A DNA stretch of 64,000 nt from Butyrivibrio hungatei (GCF_900101605.1 NZ_FMUR01000014.1:1-64000), one strand, 5' to 3'; counted from the first letter of the stretch, positions 7,267-17,155 are shown. Notes: a model not told the origin generated them from the sequence alone. Translations and numbers: made by a program.

Positions 7267-8586
7267 ATGCAGATGAAAGATATTCTTAAAGTAGTTGCAT
7301 CATGTACATTCATTGCATGTCTGACACTCTACGGTGACTTGGGGACTGTTCCCGTGAATGCAAAGGAAACTATCCGCGTTGGTTCGCAAGGGGCTAAAAC
7401 TATTGAAGACGCTATTGAGAAGGCGAATGAAGGGGATACGATTATTATTCCTAAAGGGGAATACAAGGAACAGATCAGTGTAGAGACTGACGGGATAACG
7501 ATTGTAGGTGAAGATGGCGCAGTGCTTGAAGGAGCGAAGATTACTCCTACATCAAGTGATGATTCAATGATCTATGTATGCGCATCGGATGTAACTATTG
7601 AAAACCTTGAAATCAGAGGGTTTACATTAAACAAACCTTCGGGAAGCGTAGCTCCAAAGGGTATATGCGTAGATGAAGGCTCACAGAACGTTACAATTAA
7701 GGGATGTGAGATTCATGATATGGGATGTAAGTATTCAAAACATTCAGATGATTATAATGCACATGGTATTCTTGTAGACGGAAGTCTTAAGGAACCTACT
7801 AAAAACATTACTATCACAGATTGTGAGGTGTACGGCCTGCGCCTTGGAAACAGTGAAGCAGTTGTAGTTAACGGAAATGTTGAAGGATTTGAGATTTCAA
7901 ATAACAAAGTACATGACTGTGACAACATCGGTATTGATGCAATTGGCTTTGAGAAGTCGACAAAGGATGACAGAGATAGGGCGAGAGCCGGAAAAATCTT
8001 TAATAATGTGGTTTATAATATTTCCTCAAAAGAAAATGTCACATATGACGACGCTTGTGCAGACGGTATATATGTAGACGGAGGAAAAGACATAGATGTT
8101 TATGATAACTATGTCGAAAACTGTGATCTTGGTATTGAGATAGCAACAGAGCACAAGGGTGTTGTGGTTGATAATATCAGAGTAAATAACAACACAATTG
8201 TAAACAGTGGCTTGGCAGGAATAAGCATTGGCGGTTATGACGCAAAGAAGACCGGCGCTGCAAAGAACTGCGTGATCACAAATAATACAATATACAATAC
8301 GAAGGGTGCATGCTTCCTTGTCCAGTTCGCATGTGATTCTTCAAATAAGTTCCAGAAGAACCTTCTTATTGCAGAGAATAAGGCTGATGCGTACGAAGAG
8401 GCTTGTAAGGATAAGAGTCGTGGAAATGATGTTTCAGACAACCTTTCAAACCAGGAATTCAAAGGTGCTAAAGAAGTAAAAGTCGAGTTCGGCTCTGCAG
8501 ACAGAGAAGAAGGAAAAGCAACAGTAGTAACATACAGTGACCTTTCAGGTTACGGATCCGCAAAAACAGTAGTTAAAAATAAATAA
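7267..8586 (+). CDS. Secreted right-handed parallel beta-helix protein
   Basis: 439 aa with an N-terminal signal peptide ending near VNAKE. The mature part opens with KTIEDAIEKANEGDTIIIPKGEY, the typical entry to a right-handed beta-helix, followed by many ~22-residue coils with N-x-I/V-x-x-N rungs (ITITDCEVYGL, ISNNKVHDCDN, VNNNTIVNSG). This architecture is shared by pectate lyase-like and DUF1565-like proteins acting on polysaccharide. I do not see a complete lyase active site, so the substrate is open. The gene stands alone, ended by the terminator at 8602-8634. A TATAAT (about 7214) precedes it. Confidence 0.7.
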   Translation: MQMKDILKVVASCTFIACLTLYGDLGTVPVNAKETIRVGSQGAKTIEDAIEKANEGDTIIIPKGEYKEQISVETDGITIVGEDGAVLEGAKITPTSSDDSMIYVCASDVTIENLEIRGFTLNKPSGSVAPKGICVDEGSQNVTIKGCEIHDMGCKYSKHSDDYNAHGILVDGSLKEPTKNITITDCEVYGLRLGNSEAVVVNGNVEGFEISNNKVHDCDNIGIDAIGFEKSTKDDRDRARAGKIFNNVVYNISSKENVTYDDACADGIYVDGGKDIDVYDNYVENCDLGIEIATEHKGVVVDNIRVNNNTIVNSGLAGISIGGYDAKKTGAAKNCVITNNTIYNTKGACFLVQFACDSSNKFQKNLLIAENKADAYEEACKDKSRGNDVSDNLSNQEFKGAKEVKVEFGSADREEGKATVVTYSDLSGYGSAKTVVKNK

Positions 8587-8601
8587 ATCGTTTATAATAA
8601 T

Positions 8602-8634
8602 ATTACCCCCGCTTTAAATCAGCGGGGGTATTTT
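8602..8634 (+). terminator. Rho-independent terminator
   Basis: TACCCCCGCT, seven loop bases, AGCGGGGGTATTTT: a strong GC stem followed by a short T-run, 16 bp after the beta-helix gene. Confidence 0.85.
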
Positions 8635-8688
8635 GTGCAAAAATATATGATTCTTCCGATATTTTAACCATATGGTGATTATGGTAAA

Positions 8689-8719
8689 ATATATAGCAAT
8701 GATTTTAAATGCTATATAT
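8689..8719. promoter_or_regulatory. Inverted repeat upstream of the PTS permease
   Basis: ATATATAGCA and TGCTATATAT are exact 10-bp arms separated by 11 bp, ending six bases before the GGAGGAG ribosome binding site. This could be an operator for a repressor or a transcript fold affecting translation. Confidence 0.35.
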
Positions 8720-8739
8720 ATAGCGGAGGAGATGGAAAA

Positions 8740-9819
8740 GTGAAAGATTTTCTGAAGAAAAAAGACATTGAAATTTCTCTGAAGCGTTACGGTATTGACG
8801 CTCTGGGAGCTATGGCACAGGGACTTTTTTGTTCGCTGCTCATAGGAACGATCATCAATACATTTGGTAAACAGTTTAATATTCCGTTCCTTATGCAGAC
8901 TGTAGCGACAGTTTCAGATACGGAATATACTGTGGGCGGGCTTGCATCTGCAATGAGCGGTCCGGCGATGGCGGTGGCAATAGGATATGCGCTTCATTGC
9001 CCGCCACTTGTTCTTTTTTCAATGATAACGGTAGGATTTGCCGCAAATGCACTTGGCGGAGCGGGCGGTCCTCTTGCAGTTTTGTTTGTTGCAATACTTG
9101 CGGCAGAGTTTGGTAAAGCAGTTTCAAAAGAGACAAAGGTGGATATCCTGGTAACACCTCTTGTGACAATAGGTGTCGGAGTTTTCTTCTCGTGGCTCAT
9201 AGCTCCTGCTTTGGGAAAAGCTGCAATGGCATTCGGAAATCTTATCATGTGGGCAACGGAACTTCAGCCGTTCCTCATGGGAATACTTGTATCCGTAACG
9301 GTAGGAATCGCACTTACACTTCCTATTTCTTCGGCAGCCATATGTGCGGCGCTCGGTCTTACAGGACTTGCGGGCGGCGCGGCTGTAGCGGGATGTTGTG
9401 CTCAGATGGTCGGCTTTGCCGTGATCTCTTTTAAAGAGAATAAATGGGGCGGACTAGTTTCACAGGGTATCGGAACATCAATGCTCCAGATGGGTAATAT
9501 CATCAAAAATCCGAGAGTATGGATCGCACCGATTGTAACATCGGCTATCACAGGGCCTCTTGCGACATGTCTGTTCAAGCTTAAGATGAATGGAGCACCT
9601 GTTTCGTCGGGAATGGGTACATGCGGATTTGTCGGACAGATCGGAGTATATACGGGATGGGTTCAGGATGTTGCAGACGGCGCAAAAGCTGCAATAACCG
9701 GATTTGACTGGGCCGGACTGATACTGATCTCATTCGTGCTTCCCGCAGTTATCGCACCTGTCGTTCATGCGGGAGTTGTTAAGCTCGGATGGGTGAAAGA
9801 GGGAGATTTGAAGCTTTAA
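8740..9819 (+). CDS. PTS EIIC-like membrane transporter (PTS_EIIC_2 type)
   Basis: 359 aa, very hydrophobic with about 8-10 transmembrane segments and many Gly/Ala-rich helices (MSGPAMAVAIGYAL, GGAGGPLAVLFVAILAAEFGK, LPISSAAICAALGLTGLAGG). The order matches the PTS IIC subfamily that occurs without attached IIA/IIB domains. It starts at a GTG behind GGAGGAG; an ATG at 8732 gives a stop at once. No IIA/IIB, HPr or sugar enzyme is adjacent, so transported substrate and even PTS dependence are uncertain. It is followed after 15 bp by the Mrr-like gene and may share its transcript. Confidence 0.75.
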   Translation: MKDFLKKKDIEISLKRYGIDALGAMAQGLFCSLLIGTIINTFGKQFNIPFLMQTVATVSDTEYTVGGLASAMSGPAMAVAIGYALHCPPLVLFSMITVGFAANALGGAGGPLAVLFVAILAAEFGKAVSKETKVDILVTPLVTIGVGVFFSWLIAPALGKAAMAFGNLIMWATELQPFLMGILVSVTVGIALTLPISSAAICAALGLTGLAGGAAVAGCCAQMVGFAVISFKENKWGGLVSQGIGTSMLQMGNIIKNPRVWIAPIVTSAITGPLATCLFKLKMNGAPVSSGMGTCGFVGQIGVYTGWVQDVADGAKAAITGFDWAGLILISFVLPAVIAPVVHAGVVKLGWVKEGDLKL

Positions 9820-9834
9820 TAAGCGGAGATTCCT

Positions 9835-10278
9835 ATGGTGAAAATTTATATATATTTGGCGGTGGGAATTGCGATAATCGCAGTTGCGGTTTTCATCGTA
9901 AGCTATATTAAGAAATACAGGATGAAGCCACTTCCGATGGATGAAATGGAAGGGCATGATTTTGAGTATTATTGCGCCGATCTTCTTAAAACAAATGGAT
10001 TTTCCGAAGCAACTGTGACAAAAGGAAGCGGAGATTTCGGTGCCGACATTCTTGCCGAAAAAGATGGGATAACCTATGCGGTTCAGTGCAAGTGCTATGA
10101 CAAACCGATTGGAGTTAAAGCGGTTCAGGAGATATATGCGGGCAGAGATTACTACGGCAGGATGGTCGGAGTGGTTATGACCAATCAGTATTTCACGCAG
10201 CCTGCAGTGGAACTTGCGCAGAAACTTAACATTATGTTGTGGGACAGAGGGTATCTCGACAGTATGGATAAAACATAA
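9835..10278 (+). CDS. Membrane-anchored Mrr-like restriction endonuclease-fold protein
   Basis: 147 aa. Residues 4-25 form one transmembrane helix; residues about 40-140 are an Mrr-type PD-(D/E)XK domain: GHDFEYYCADLLKTNGF, GDFGADIL (catalytic Asp71), then QCK (Gln84-x-Lys86), and a conserved GRDYYG/VVMTNQYFT segment. Mrr domains cleave DNA, often modified DNA; membrane-anchored single-domain versions are widespread in Firmicutes with unknown role. The stop codon overlaps the ATG of the DNA glycosylase by one base, implying co-translation and perhaps a shared link to damaged or foreign DNA (inference). Confidence 0.8.
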   Translation: MVKIYIYLAVGIAIIAVAVFIVSYIKKYRMKPLPMDEMEGHDFEYYCADLLKTNGFSEATVTKGSGDFGADILAEKDGITYAVQCKCYDKPIGVKAVQEIYAGRDYYGRMVGVVMTNQYFTQPAVELAQKLNIMLWDRGYLDSMDKT

Positions 10279-11099
10279 TGAAGATAGAAATATTTGATGA
10301 TTTTGATCTGAAAAAAATAGCAGACAGCGGGCAGTGCTTCAGGTTTAACGAGCATGGTGACGGATATGAAGTTACGGCTTCTTCAAGACACCTTTTTATC
10401 AAAAAAAGCGGTGAGTTTGAGTATGAGCTTGATTGCAGTCCCGATGAATATGAGAATTTCTGGAAGAATTATTTTGACTTGGGTCTTGATTACAGAGAGA
10501 TCCGGGGCAGAATAGACAAGGATGAAGATGATTATTTGTACCGCGCCGCGGAATTTGGTAAGGGAATCAGGATTTTGAGACAAGATCCGTGGGAGATGCT
10601 CATTTCTTTTATCATATCGCAGAGAAAAAATATTCCGGCGATAAAAGCTTCGATTGAAAAGCTATGCGCGGCGGTATCAAGGAAAATCGGGACAGACAGT
10701 GAAGGGAGAGCGGTCTATGCTTTTCCTACACCTGAAGAACTGGCGGGTTTGTCAGATGAAAAACTTGCTTCCTGCAGCCTCGGCTACAGGGATAAATACG
10801 TAAGGCAGGCTGCGCTTGATGTTGCAAGCGGCGCGGTAAGCCTTGATAAATGGGGTGACGCCTCTGATGAGGAACTGATGACCGGACTTTTGGGGTTGTT
10901 CGGCGTTGGGGTTAAAGTGGCAAACTGTGAGATATTATTTGGGTATCACAGACTTGACGCTTTTCCAAAAGATGTTTGGATAAACAGGGTTCTTGAGCTT
11001 AAGTATCCAAACGGGTTTAATTTTGATAAATATGCTCCGTATAACGGGATAATGCAGCAGTATCTGTTCTATTATTCCAGAAACGACGGGCTTATTTAA
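10278..11099 (+). CDS. 8-oxoguanine DNA glycosylase/AP lyase (OGG1 type)
   Basis: 273 aa base-excision-repair enzyme that removes oxidised guanine and nicks the abasic site. N-terminal OGG beta domain (SGQCFRF near residue 16), then the helical core with [13 protein letters not shown] and the helix-hairpin-helix [15 protein letters not shown], whose Lys213 is the expected Schiff-base lysine, and FPKDVW with the catalytic Asp232. Length and motif order are those of bacterial OGG1-like proteins. Start overlaps the preceding stop (TAATG). Confidence 0.85.
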   Translation: MKIEIFDDFDLKKIADSGQCFRFNEHGDGYEVTASSRHLFIKKSGEFEYELDCSPDEYENFWKNYFDLGLDYREIRGRIDKDEDDYLYRAAEFGKGIRILRQDPWEMLISFIISQRKNIPAIKASIEKLCAAVSRKIGTDSEGRAVYAFPTPEELAGLSDEKLASCSLGYRDKYVRQAALDVASGAVSLDKWGDASDEELMTGLLGLFGVGVKVANCEILFGYHRLDAFPKDVWINRVLELKYPNGFNFDKYAPYNGIMQQYLFYYSRNDGLI

Positions 11100-11137
11100 T
11101 AAAGGGTTACAAAAATACAATAAAAGGAGAAGGAGTT

Positions 11138-12733
11138 ATGAGTGACGCAAAAAAGGTAATTGCCGAAGGCAGTACATTTCTGGGCATAGAGTTTGGCTCT
11201 ACCAGAATCAAGGCAGTTCTTACGGACAAGGAGTACAATTCTCTTGCATCGGGTTCATTCAGCTGGGAGAACAAACTGGTTGACGGAATCTGGACGTATG
11301 GACTTGATGACATCAAAGAAGGTGTGAGAGCGTGCTACAAAGGCCTCAAAGAGGACGTAAAGAACAAATACGGCGAGGACCTTACAACAGTTGGAGCTAT
11401 GGGAGTTTCAGCCATGATGCACGGCTACATGGCTTTCGATAAGGACGGAAATCTTCTTGTTCCGTTCAGAACCTGGAGAAATACCATAACCGAAGAGGCT
11501 TCTGAGAAACTTACGGAGGCTCTTGGATTCCACATTCCGCAGAGATGGAGTATCGCACACCTTTATCAGGCAATTCTTAACAAGGAAGAGCATGTGGGAA
11601 AGGTTGCTTTCTTTACAACACTTGCAGGTTACATTCATCTCTTACTTACAGGAGAGAAGGTTCTTGGCGTCGGTGATGCTTCGGGTATGTTCCCGATAGA
11701 TTCCAAGACCTGCGATTATAATGCGGAAATGCTTGATACTTTTGACGCTCTTCCTGAGGTAAAGAGTGCGGGGATCAAGATTCGTGACATCCTTCCCAAG
11801 GCGCTCTGTGCAGGCGAGCGAGCAGGTTCGCTTACAAAAGAAGGAGCTCTTTTCCTTGATCCGGAAGGAACGCTTAAAGAAGGCGTGCCTGTATGTCCTC
11901 CTGAAGGAGATGCGGGAACAGGTATGGTTGCGACAAATTCTGTTGCAAAGAGAACGGGAAATATTTCTGCGGGAACATCTGTATTTTCAATGGTTGTACT
12001 TGAGCATGACCTTTCAAAGGCATATCCCGAGCTTGATATAGTTACAACACCGTCAGGCGAGCAGGTTGCCATGGTTCATTGCAACAACTGTACATCCGAT
12101 CTGAACGCGTGGGTATCTCTTTTCAGAGAGTTTGCAAAAACATTCGGACAGGATATCAGCGACGACGAGCTCTACGGAGGACTTTACAGAAAAGCGATGG
12201 AGGGAGATTCCGATTGCGGAGGGCTTCTTGCATACAACTATTTCTCAGGCGAAAGTATTACGGGATTTAACGAAGGAAGACCTCTTTTTGTCAGAAAACC
12301 CGATGATAAATTTAATCTTTCAAATTTCATGAGAACACATCTTTATACAGCACTCGGCGCGCTTAAACTTGGAAATGACATTCTTATAAAAGAGGAAAAA
12401 GTTAAAGTTGATTTCTTCTTTGGACAGGGTGGATTCTTCAAAGTAAGGGGAGTTGGTGACAAAGTTATGGCTGCCGCTCTCGGAACTACTATAAAGCTTA
12501 TGGAGACTGCGGGTGAAGGCGGCCCTTGGGGACAGGCTATACTTGCGGGATACATGATGCAGAAACAGGACGGCGAGAGTCTTGAGAAGTATCTTAGCGA
12601 TAAAGTATTCACCAATGTAAGTGTGGAGACATGCGAGCCTGAAGAAAAAGACGTTAAGGGCTTTGATGAATTCATCAAGAATTATTCGGCGGGACTTGCT
12701 GTAGAGAAGGCAGCGGTTGAGGCGCTCAGATAA
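11138..12733 (+). CDS. FGGY-family sugar kinase, probably pentulokinase
   Basis: 531 aa. N-terminal FGGY phosphate loop [17 protein letters not shown], then [13 protein letters not shown] and RTWRNT; C-terminal half has [13 protein letters not shown] and a late Gly-rich ATP-binding segment ([22 protein letters not shown]). The family phosphorylates ketopentoses and related sugars. It is the first gene of an operon encoding L-ribulose-5-phosphate 4-epimerase, transketolase halves and Rpe, so ribulose or xylulose is the likely substrate. It is not a close match in my memory to classical AraB or XylB, so no symbol is given. AAAGGAGAAGGAG precedes the ATG. Confidence 0.8.
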   Translation: MSDAKKVIAEGSTFLGIEFGSTRIKAVLTDKEYNSLASGSFSWENKLVDGIWTYGLDDIKEGVRACYKGLKEDVKNKYGEDLTTVGAMGVSAMMHGYMAFDKDGNLLVPFRTWRNTITEEASEKLTEALGFHIPQRWSIAHLYQAILNKEEHVGKVAFFTTLAGYIHLLLTGEKVLGVGDASGMFPIDSKTCDYNAEMLDTFDALPEVKSAGIKIRDILPKALCAGERAGSLTKEGALFLDPEGTLKEGVPVCPPEGDAGTGMVATNSVAKRTGNISAGTSVFSMVVLEHDLSKAYPELDIVTTPSGEQVAMVHCNNCTSDLNAWVSLFREFAKTFGQDISDDELYGGLYRKAMEGDSDCGGLLAYNYFSGESITGFNEGRPLFVRKPDDKFNLSNFMRTHLYTALGALKLGNDILIKEEKVKVDFFFGQGGFFKVRGVGDKVMAAALGTTIKLMETAGEGGPWGQAILAGYMMQKQDGESLEKYLSDKVFTNVSVETCEPEEKDVKGFDEFIKNYSAGLAVEKAAVEALR

Positions 12734-12757
12734 AAGTATAAATGGCGGGGTATAGAA

Positions 12758-13462
12758 ATGTTAGAAGAACTTAAAAAGAAAGTATATGAAGCAAATATGC
12801 TTCTTCCTAAGTATGGACTTGTTCTGTTTACGTGGGGAAATGTCAGTGCGATTGACAGAGAAAAAGGGCTCTTTGTAATAAAGCCCAGCGGAGTCGAGTA
12901 CGACAAGATGACTCCGGATGACATGGTGGTTATGGATCTTGACGGAAACAAGGTTGAGGGAAAACTTTCACCTTCGTCGGACACACCTACACATCTTGAG
13001 CTTTACAAGGCTTTTGAAGAGATAGGCGGCGTGGTGCATACACATTCATCTTATGCTACGAGCTGGGCACAGGCCGGAAGAGGAATTCCCTGCTACGGAA
13101 CAACGCATGCAGACTATTTCTACGGAGAGATTCCCTGTGTAAGAGCACTTACCAAGGAAGAGATTGAGGCAGATTACGAGAAAAATACGGGAATTGCGAT
13201 AGCAGAGGAATTTAAGCGCCTCGGCATTGACCCTATGGCGGTTCCGGGAGTTCTTTGCCAGAATCACGGAGTGTTTACATGGGGAAAAGATGCGGCTAAT
13301 GCGGTTCACAATGCGGCTGTTGAAGAGGAAGTTGCGAAGATGGCATTTAGGAGTGAGATCTTGAATCCTAAAATAGATGTTATTTCGTCAGACCTTCAAG
13401 ATAAGCATTATTTTAGAAAACATGGTGCAAATGCCTATTATGGGCAGAAAACGGAAGAATGA
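12758..13462 (+). CDS. araD: L-ribulose-5-phosphate 4-epimerase
   Basis: 234 aa, class II aldolase/epimerase, close to the usual 231 aa. Visible motifs: [30 protein letters not shown], the zinc ligands in [11 protein letters not shown], and [23 protein letters not shown]. It converts L-ribulose-5-phosphate to D-xylulose-5-phosphate, linking arabinose use to the pentose phosphate path; the next genes carry that flow on. It is 24 bp after the kinase; a GGGG element precedes the start. Confidence 0.88.
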   Translation: MLEELKKKVYEANMLLPKYGLVLFTWGNVSAIDREKGLFVIKPSGVEYDKMTPDDMVVMDLDGNKVEGKLSPSSDTPTHLELYKAFEEIGGVVHTHSSYATSWAQAGRGIPCYGTTHADYFYGEIPCVRALTKEEIEADYEKNTGIAIAEEFKRLGIDPMAVPGVLCQNHGVFTWGKDAANAVHNAAVEEEVAKMAFRSEILNPKIDVISSDLQDKHYFRKHGANAYYGQKTEE

Positions 13463-13470
13463 TAAAACTT

Positions 13471-13531
13471 AGACAAACTGTGATGTAGACTAACTTTGCG
13501 GCATGTGATAAATTGAAAATACAGTTTGTCT
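13471..13531. promoter_or_regulatory. Spaced inverted repeat before transketolase
   Basis: AGACAAACTGT at 13471-13481 and ACAGTTTGTCT at 13521-13531 are exact 11-bp inverted copies with 39 bp between, in the only sizeable gap inside the pentose operon. This may be a pair of operator half sites or a transcript stem. No U-run follows. Confidence 0.35.
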
Positions 13532-13561
13532 TTGAATATTACGGAAAGGAAATAATTCAAT

Positions 13562-14395
13562 ATGGCTATGACCAATCAGGAACTACAAAAAACGGCTAAT
13601 GAAGTCAGAAAAAGTATAATAACGGCACTTCACGCAGCCGGAGCAGGACATCCGGGCGGATCTTTATCTTCAACAGATATTTTTACATATCTGTATTTCG
13701 AGGAAATGAATGTGGATCCCAAGAACGTTTCAGATCCCGACAGAGATCGTTTTGTTCTTTCAAAGGGACATTGCGCACCGGGACTTTATTCAGTAATGGC
13801 AGAGAAAGGTTATTTCCCTAAAGAGGAACTGACAACGCTTCGTAAGCTCGGTTCAAGACTTCAGGGACATCCTAGCATGCAGTACCTTCCGGGACTTGAT
13901 ATGTCAAGCGGATCACTCGGACAGGGTATCTCGGCAGCTTGCGGAATGGCTCTTTCTGCTAAGCTTGATAAAAAAGATTTCAGAGTATATACACTTCTTG
14001 GTGACGGTGAGCTTCAGGAAGGTCAGGTATGGGAAGCTGCTATGTTTGCAGGATTCCGCAAACTTGACAATCTGGTTGTTATAGTTGACAACAACGGTCT
14101 TCAGATTGACGGACCTGTAGATAAGGTATGTTCACCTTATCCTATCGACAAGAAATTTGAAGCATTTAATTTCCACGTTATCAATATAGACGGACATAAC
14201 TTTGATGAGATCAAGGCAGCTTTCGAAGAGGCTAAGAAGACAAAGGGTATGCCCACAGCGATCATAGCGCACACTGTTAAAGGAAAAGGCGTTTCATTCA
14301 TGGAGAACCAGGCCGGATGGCACGGAAAAGCTCCTAACGACGACGAGTTCAAACAGGCTATGGAAGAATTGGAAAGGATAGGTGCGGCACTATGA
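13562..14395 (+). CDS. Transketolase, N-terminal subunit
   Basis: 277 aa carrying the thiamine-diphosphate-binding half of transketolase: HAAGAGHPGGSLSSTDI, SKGHCAPGLY, then the GDG...N cofactor motif (LLGDGELQEGQVWEA followed by VDNNGLQIDG), and HTVKGKGVSFMEN. In Firmicutes this enzyme is often split into two genes; the C-terminal half follows with a 4-bp overlap (ATGA). Together they interconvert xylulose-5-P, ribose-5-P and sedoheptulose-7-P in the cytoplasm. AAAGGAAA lies before the ATG. Confidence 0.9.
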   Translation: MAMTNQELQKTANEVRKSIITALHAAGAGHPGGSLSSTDIFTYLYFEEMNVDPKNVSDPDRDRFVLSKGHCAPGLYSVMAEKGYFPKEELTTLRKLGSRLQGHPSMQYLPGLDMSSGSLGQGISAACGMALSAKLDKKDFRVYTLLGDGELQEGQVWEAAMFAGFRKLDNLVVIVDNNGLQIDGPVDKVCSPYPIDKKFEAFNFHVINIDGHNFDEIKAAFEEAKKTKGMPTAIIAHTVKGKGVSFMENQAGWHGKAPNDDEFKQAMEELERIGAAL

Positions 14396-15333
14396 GCGAA
14401 GTAAAGAAGATTGCAACAAGAGAAAGTTATGGTAATGCTCTTGCGGAGCTTGGTGATGAGTTTCCAAATCTTGTAGTTTTGGATGCGGATCTTGCAGCAT
14501 CAACCAAGACTGCTGTTTTTCAGAAGAAATTTCCTGAGAGACATATAGATTGCGGTATCGCAGAGTGTAACATGATGGGAATCGCAGCAGGACTTGCGAC
14601 AACAGGAAAAATTCCTTTTGTAAGTTCTTTTGCAATGTTTGCTGCAGGACGTGCATTTGAGCAGGTACGTAACTCAGTGGGATATCCCCATCTTAATGTA
14701 AAGATTGGCGGAACACACGCCGGAATCACAGTAGGTGAGGACGGAGCCAGCCATCAGTGTAATGAGGATTTTGCTCTTATGAGCGTTATCCCCGGAATGG
14801 TTGTTATGTGTCCCGCAGATGATATTGAAGCAAAGGCTTGCGTTCGCGCAGCTCTTGAGCACGAAGGACCTGTTTACATCAGATTCGGACGTGCGGCATG
14901 CAGTATCATTAACGACAGACCTGACTACAAATTTGAGATCGGTAAAGGTTCTGTGATCAAAGAAGGTACAGACGTAACTATTATTGCAACCGGTATCTGC
15001 GTTGATTCAGCTATAGGAGCGGCTGAGAAGCTTGCTGCAGACGGAATCTCCGCTGAGGTTATCAATATCTGTACAATCAAACCTCTTGATAAAGAGCTTG
15101 TTATCGCTTCGGCAAAGAAGACAGGAAAGGTTGTAACCGTTGAAGAGCATTCCGTTATCGGCGGACTCGGAAGCGCAGTAAGCGATGCTCTTTCAGAGAG
15201 TGCACCTACACCTGTTAAGAAGCTTGGAATGCAGGATAAGTATGGTGAGTCGGGAACAGCAGGTGAACTTGTACACAAGTATGGTCTTGATGCAGATGGA
15301 GTATATGCTTCAGTAAAGGAATTTCTTAAATAA
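14392..15333 (+). CDS. Transketolase, C-terminal subunit
   Basis: 313 aa with the pyrimidine-binding and C-terminal domains: RESYGNALAELGDEFPNLVVLDADLA, the catalytic-type HIDCGIAECNMMGIAAGLA with the conserved Glu, GGTHAGITVGEDGASHQ, and the C-terminal TVEEHSVIGGLGSAV. It complements the upstream N-terminal subunit, overlapping it by 4 bp, and its stop shares one base with the rpe start, so all three are translationally coupled. Confidence 0.9.
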   Translation: MSEVKKIATRESYGNALAELGDEFPNLVVLDADLAASTKTAVFQKKFPERHIDCGIAECNMMGIAAGLATTGKIPFVSSFAMFAAGRAFEQVRNSVGYPHLNVKIGGTHAGITVGEDGASHQCNEDFALMSVIPGMVVMCPADDIEAKACVRAALEHEGPVYIRFGRAACSIINDRPDYKFEIGKGSVIKEGTDVTIIATGICVDSAIGAAEKLAADGISAEVINICTIKPLDKELVIASAKKTGKVVTVEEHSVIGGLGSAVSDALSESAPTPVKKLGMQDKYGESGTAGELVHKYGLDADGVYASVKEFLK

Positions 15334-15986
15334 TGAATATATTGAGTTCTTCAATTCTGTCAGCAGATTTTACACGACTGGGATCGCAGATCGAAGAAGT
15401 CGATAAGGCTGGCACCCACTACATACATATTGATGTCATGGATGGAATGTTTGTTCCTTCTATCTCTTACGGAATGCCTATAGTTAAGAGTATAAGAGGG
15501 ATAACCGATAAGCTTTTTGACGTACATTTGATGATAATCGACCCGATACGTTACATAAAGGATTTTGTGGATGTAGGGGCGGATTCCATAACTTTCCATC
15601 AGGAGGCTACCGATAATCCTGCGGCAGTCATTGACGAGATACATAAATACGGAAAAAAAGCCGGTATAGCAATTAAGCCGGGGACACCTATTGAAGCTGT
15701 TTTTCCGTATCTTGAAAAAGTTGAGATGGTGCTTGTCATGACGGTTGAGCCGGGATTTGGCGGACAGAAGCTGATTCCTGAAACTCTTGATAAGGTCAGG
15801 ATGCTAAGAAAGCTCATTGATGAAAGAAAACTTGATGTTGATATTCAAGTAGACGGTGGAGTTTACATCGATAATGTAGAGGAAATATTGGAGGCTGGTG
15901 CGAATGTGATAGTATCCGGTTCAGGTATTTTTAAAGGCGATATTTCTGAAAATATTATTAAATTTAGGAATAAATTATCGGAATAA
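15333..15986 (+). CDS. rpe: Ribulose-phosphate 3-epimerase
   Basis: 217 aa TIM-barrel enzyme interconverting ribulose-5-P and xylulose-5-P. Motifs: SSILSADFTRLG, HIDVMDGMFVPSISYG (metal-binding His and Asp), FDVHLMI, VEPGFGGQKLI, and QVDGGVYIDN with VSGSGIF phosphate binding. Length is typical. Last gene of the pentose operon, ended by the terminator at 16045-16077. It starts within the stop codon of the transketolase C subunit (TAATG). Confidence 0.92.
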   Translation: MNILSSSILSADFTRLGSQIEEVDKAGTHYIHIDVMDGMFVPSISYGMPIVKSIRGITDKLFDVHLMIIDPIRYIKDFVDVGADSITFHQEATDNPAAVIDEIHKYGKKAGIAIKPGTPIEAVFPYLEKVEMVLVMTVEPGFGGQKLIPETLDKVRMLRKLIDERKLDVDIQVDGGVYIDNVEEILEAGANVIVSGSGIFKGDISENIIKFRNKLSE

Positions 15987-16044
15987 CAGACTACACATTG
16001 ACAAGAAAACATAAATAAAATACAATTTCAGTATAAGCTGCAAG

Positions 16045-16077
16045 TGGCTCATGTGCATAGCGCATGAGCCTTTTTTT
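16045..16077 (+). terminator. Rho-independent terminator of the pentose operon
   Basis: GGCTCATGTGC, three loop bases, GCGCATGAGCC, then seven T: an 11-bp stem with one imperfect pair and a full T-run about 60 bp after rpe. Confidence 0.9.
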
Positions 16078-16116
16078 CCAAAAATACCGTGTGTTGTGTC
16101 ATGGTGTGGAGGCGTT

Positions 16117-17145
16117 ATGAGGAAATATACTTCGTTAGCTGTTGCTGTTCTTTTGTGTATAACAATGTTAATGGGTTGTAGCTGTGCATCGCCATCGCAA
16201 AGAGCAGAAAAATCTGTTCAAAGACTTACCATTGGATTTGTAAAATCAGTAGATGAGGAAGAAATACTAAGTAAAAGTGATGAGATAAAAAAATTATTTA
16301 AAAGCGAGATGATAAAACAGGGCTATTATGTCAGAGATGTAGAGATAGAAGTTGGTTCATCGTATGAGATGATAGGCCGAAAACTTGCAATCGGAGAAGT
16401 TGATATAGGTTTTGTTCCGGGAGCAACGTATGTATTATATGAGGAGTATTGCGATGTTATTCTGACGGCGCTTAGAAAAGGCCTGTCGATTGAAAGTGAT
16501 GAGCCGAGAGTGTGGAATGATAATACACCCACTTCGCCGACGGACAAAACGGTAACATATTACAGAGCATTGATATTGGCGGGGCCATCGGTAAGAGGTC
16601 AGGCCATGGCGGAAAAAGTAAATAACGGTGAGCCTCTTACATGGGAAGAACTCAACATGTTAAGATGGGGCGTAATGAACTCCACATCACCCGCCGGATA
16701 TTTATATCCATCTCTTTGGTTAAAAGAGAAATATAATAAGAAAATCACAAATCTTAAATATGTGACGGAATTAGATACCTACAGTACGGCTTTTGAGGGC
16801 CTTGCGTCGGAATCACTGGATGTTATATGCATATATGCGGATGCAAGACGGGATTTTGAAGACAAATGGAGGGCGGAATACGGAAGACCTTTTAATATCT
16901 GGGACGAGACTGCTGTAATAGGTGTTACAAGCGGAATTTATAATGACACGGTCTGCGTTAGCAGGACAACGCAGGTAATGAATGAATCGCTTAAAGAAGC
17001 CATAAAAAATACATTTATTAATATCGGCAACACAGAGGAAGGAAAGGAAGCGCTGTCTTTTTACAAACATGAAGGATACGTGGAAGCGGATCCTGAAGAT
17101 TACGAACCTATAAGAGCGGCCAGAGAAGTTAATAATTTGAAATAA
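16117..17145 (+). CDS. PhnD-like phosphate/phosphonate-type substrate-binding lipoprotein
   Basis: 342 aa from the ATG at 16117 (GGAGG just upstream; an earlier in-frame start at 16051 lies inside the terminator). Lipoprotein signal with MGCSC. The body matches the periplasmic phosphate/phosphonate-binding family: RLTIGFVKSVDEEE, GYYVRDVEIEVGSSYEMIGRKLAIGEVDIGFVPGATYV, WGVMNSTSPAGYLYPSLWL, and a C-terminal TFINIGNTEEGKEALSFYKHEGY. It would bind a small anion for an ABC importer, but no phnC/phnE neighbours are present. An orphan receptor or sensor is possible. Confidence 0.75.
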   Translation: MRKYTSLAVAVLLCITMLMGCSCASPSQRAEKSVQRLTIGFVKSVDEEEILSKSDEIKKLFKSEMIKQGYYVRDVEIEVGSSYEMIGRKLAIGEVDIGFVPGATYVLYEEYCDVILTALRKGLSIESDEPRVWNDNTPTSPTDKTVTYYRALILAGPSVRGQAMAEKVNNGEPLTWEELNMLRWGVMNSTSPAGYLYPSLWLKEKYNKKITNLKYVTELDTYSTAFEGLASESLDVICIYADARRDFEDKWRAEYGRPFNIWDETAVIGVTSGIYNDTVCVSRTTQVMNESLKEAIKNTFINIGNTEEGKEALSFYKHEGYVEADPEDYEPIRAAREVNNLK

Positions 17146-17155
17146 TAAGGATGTG

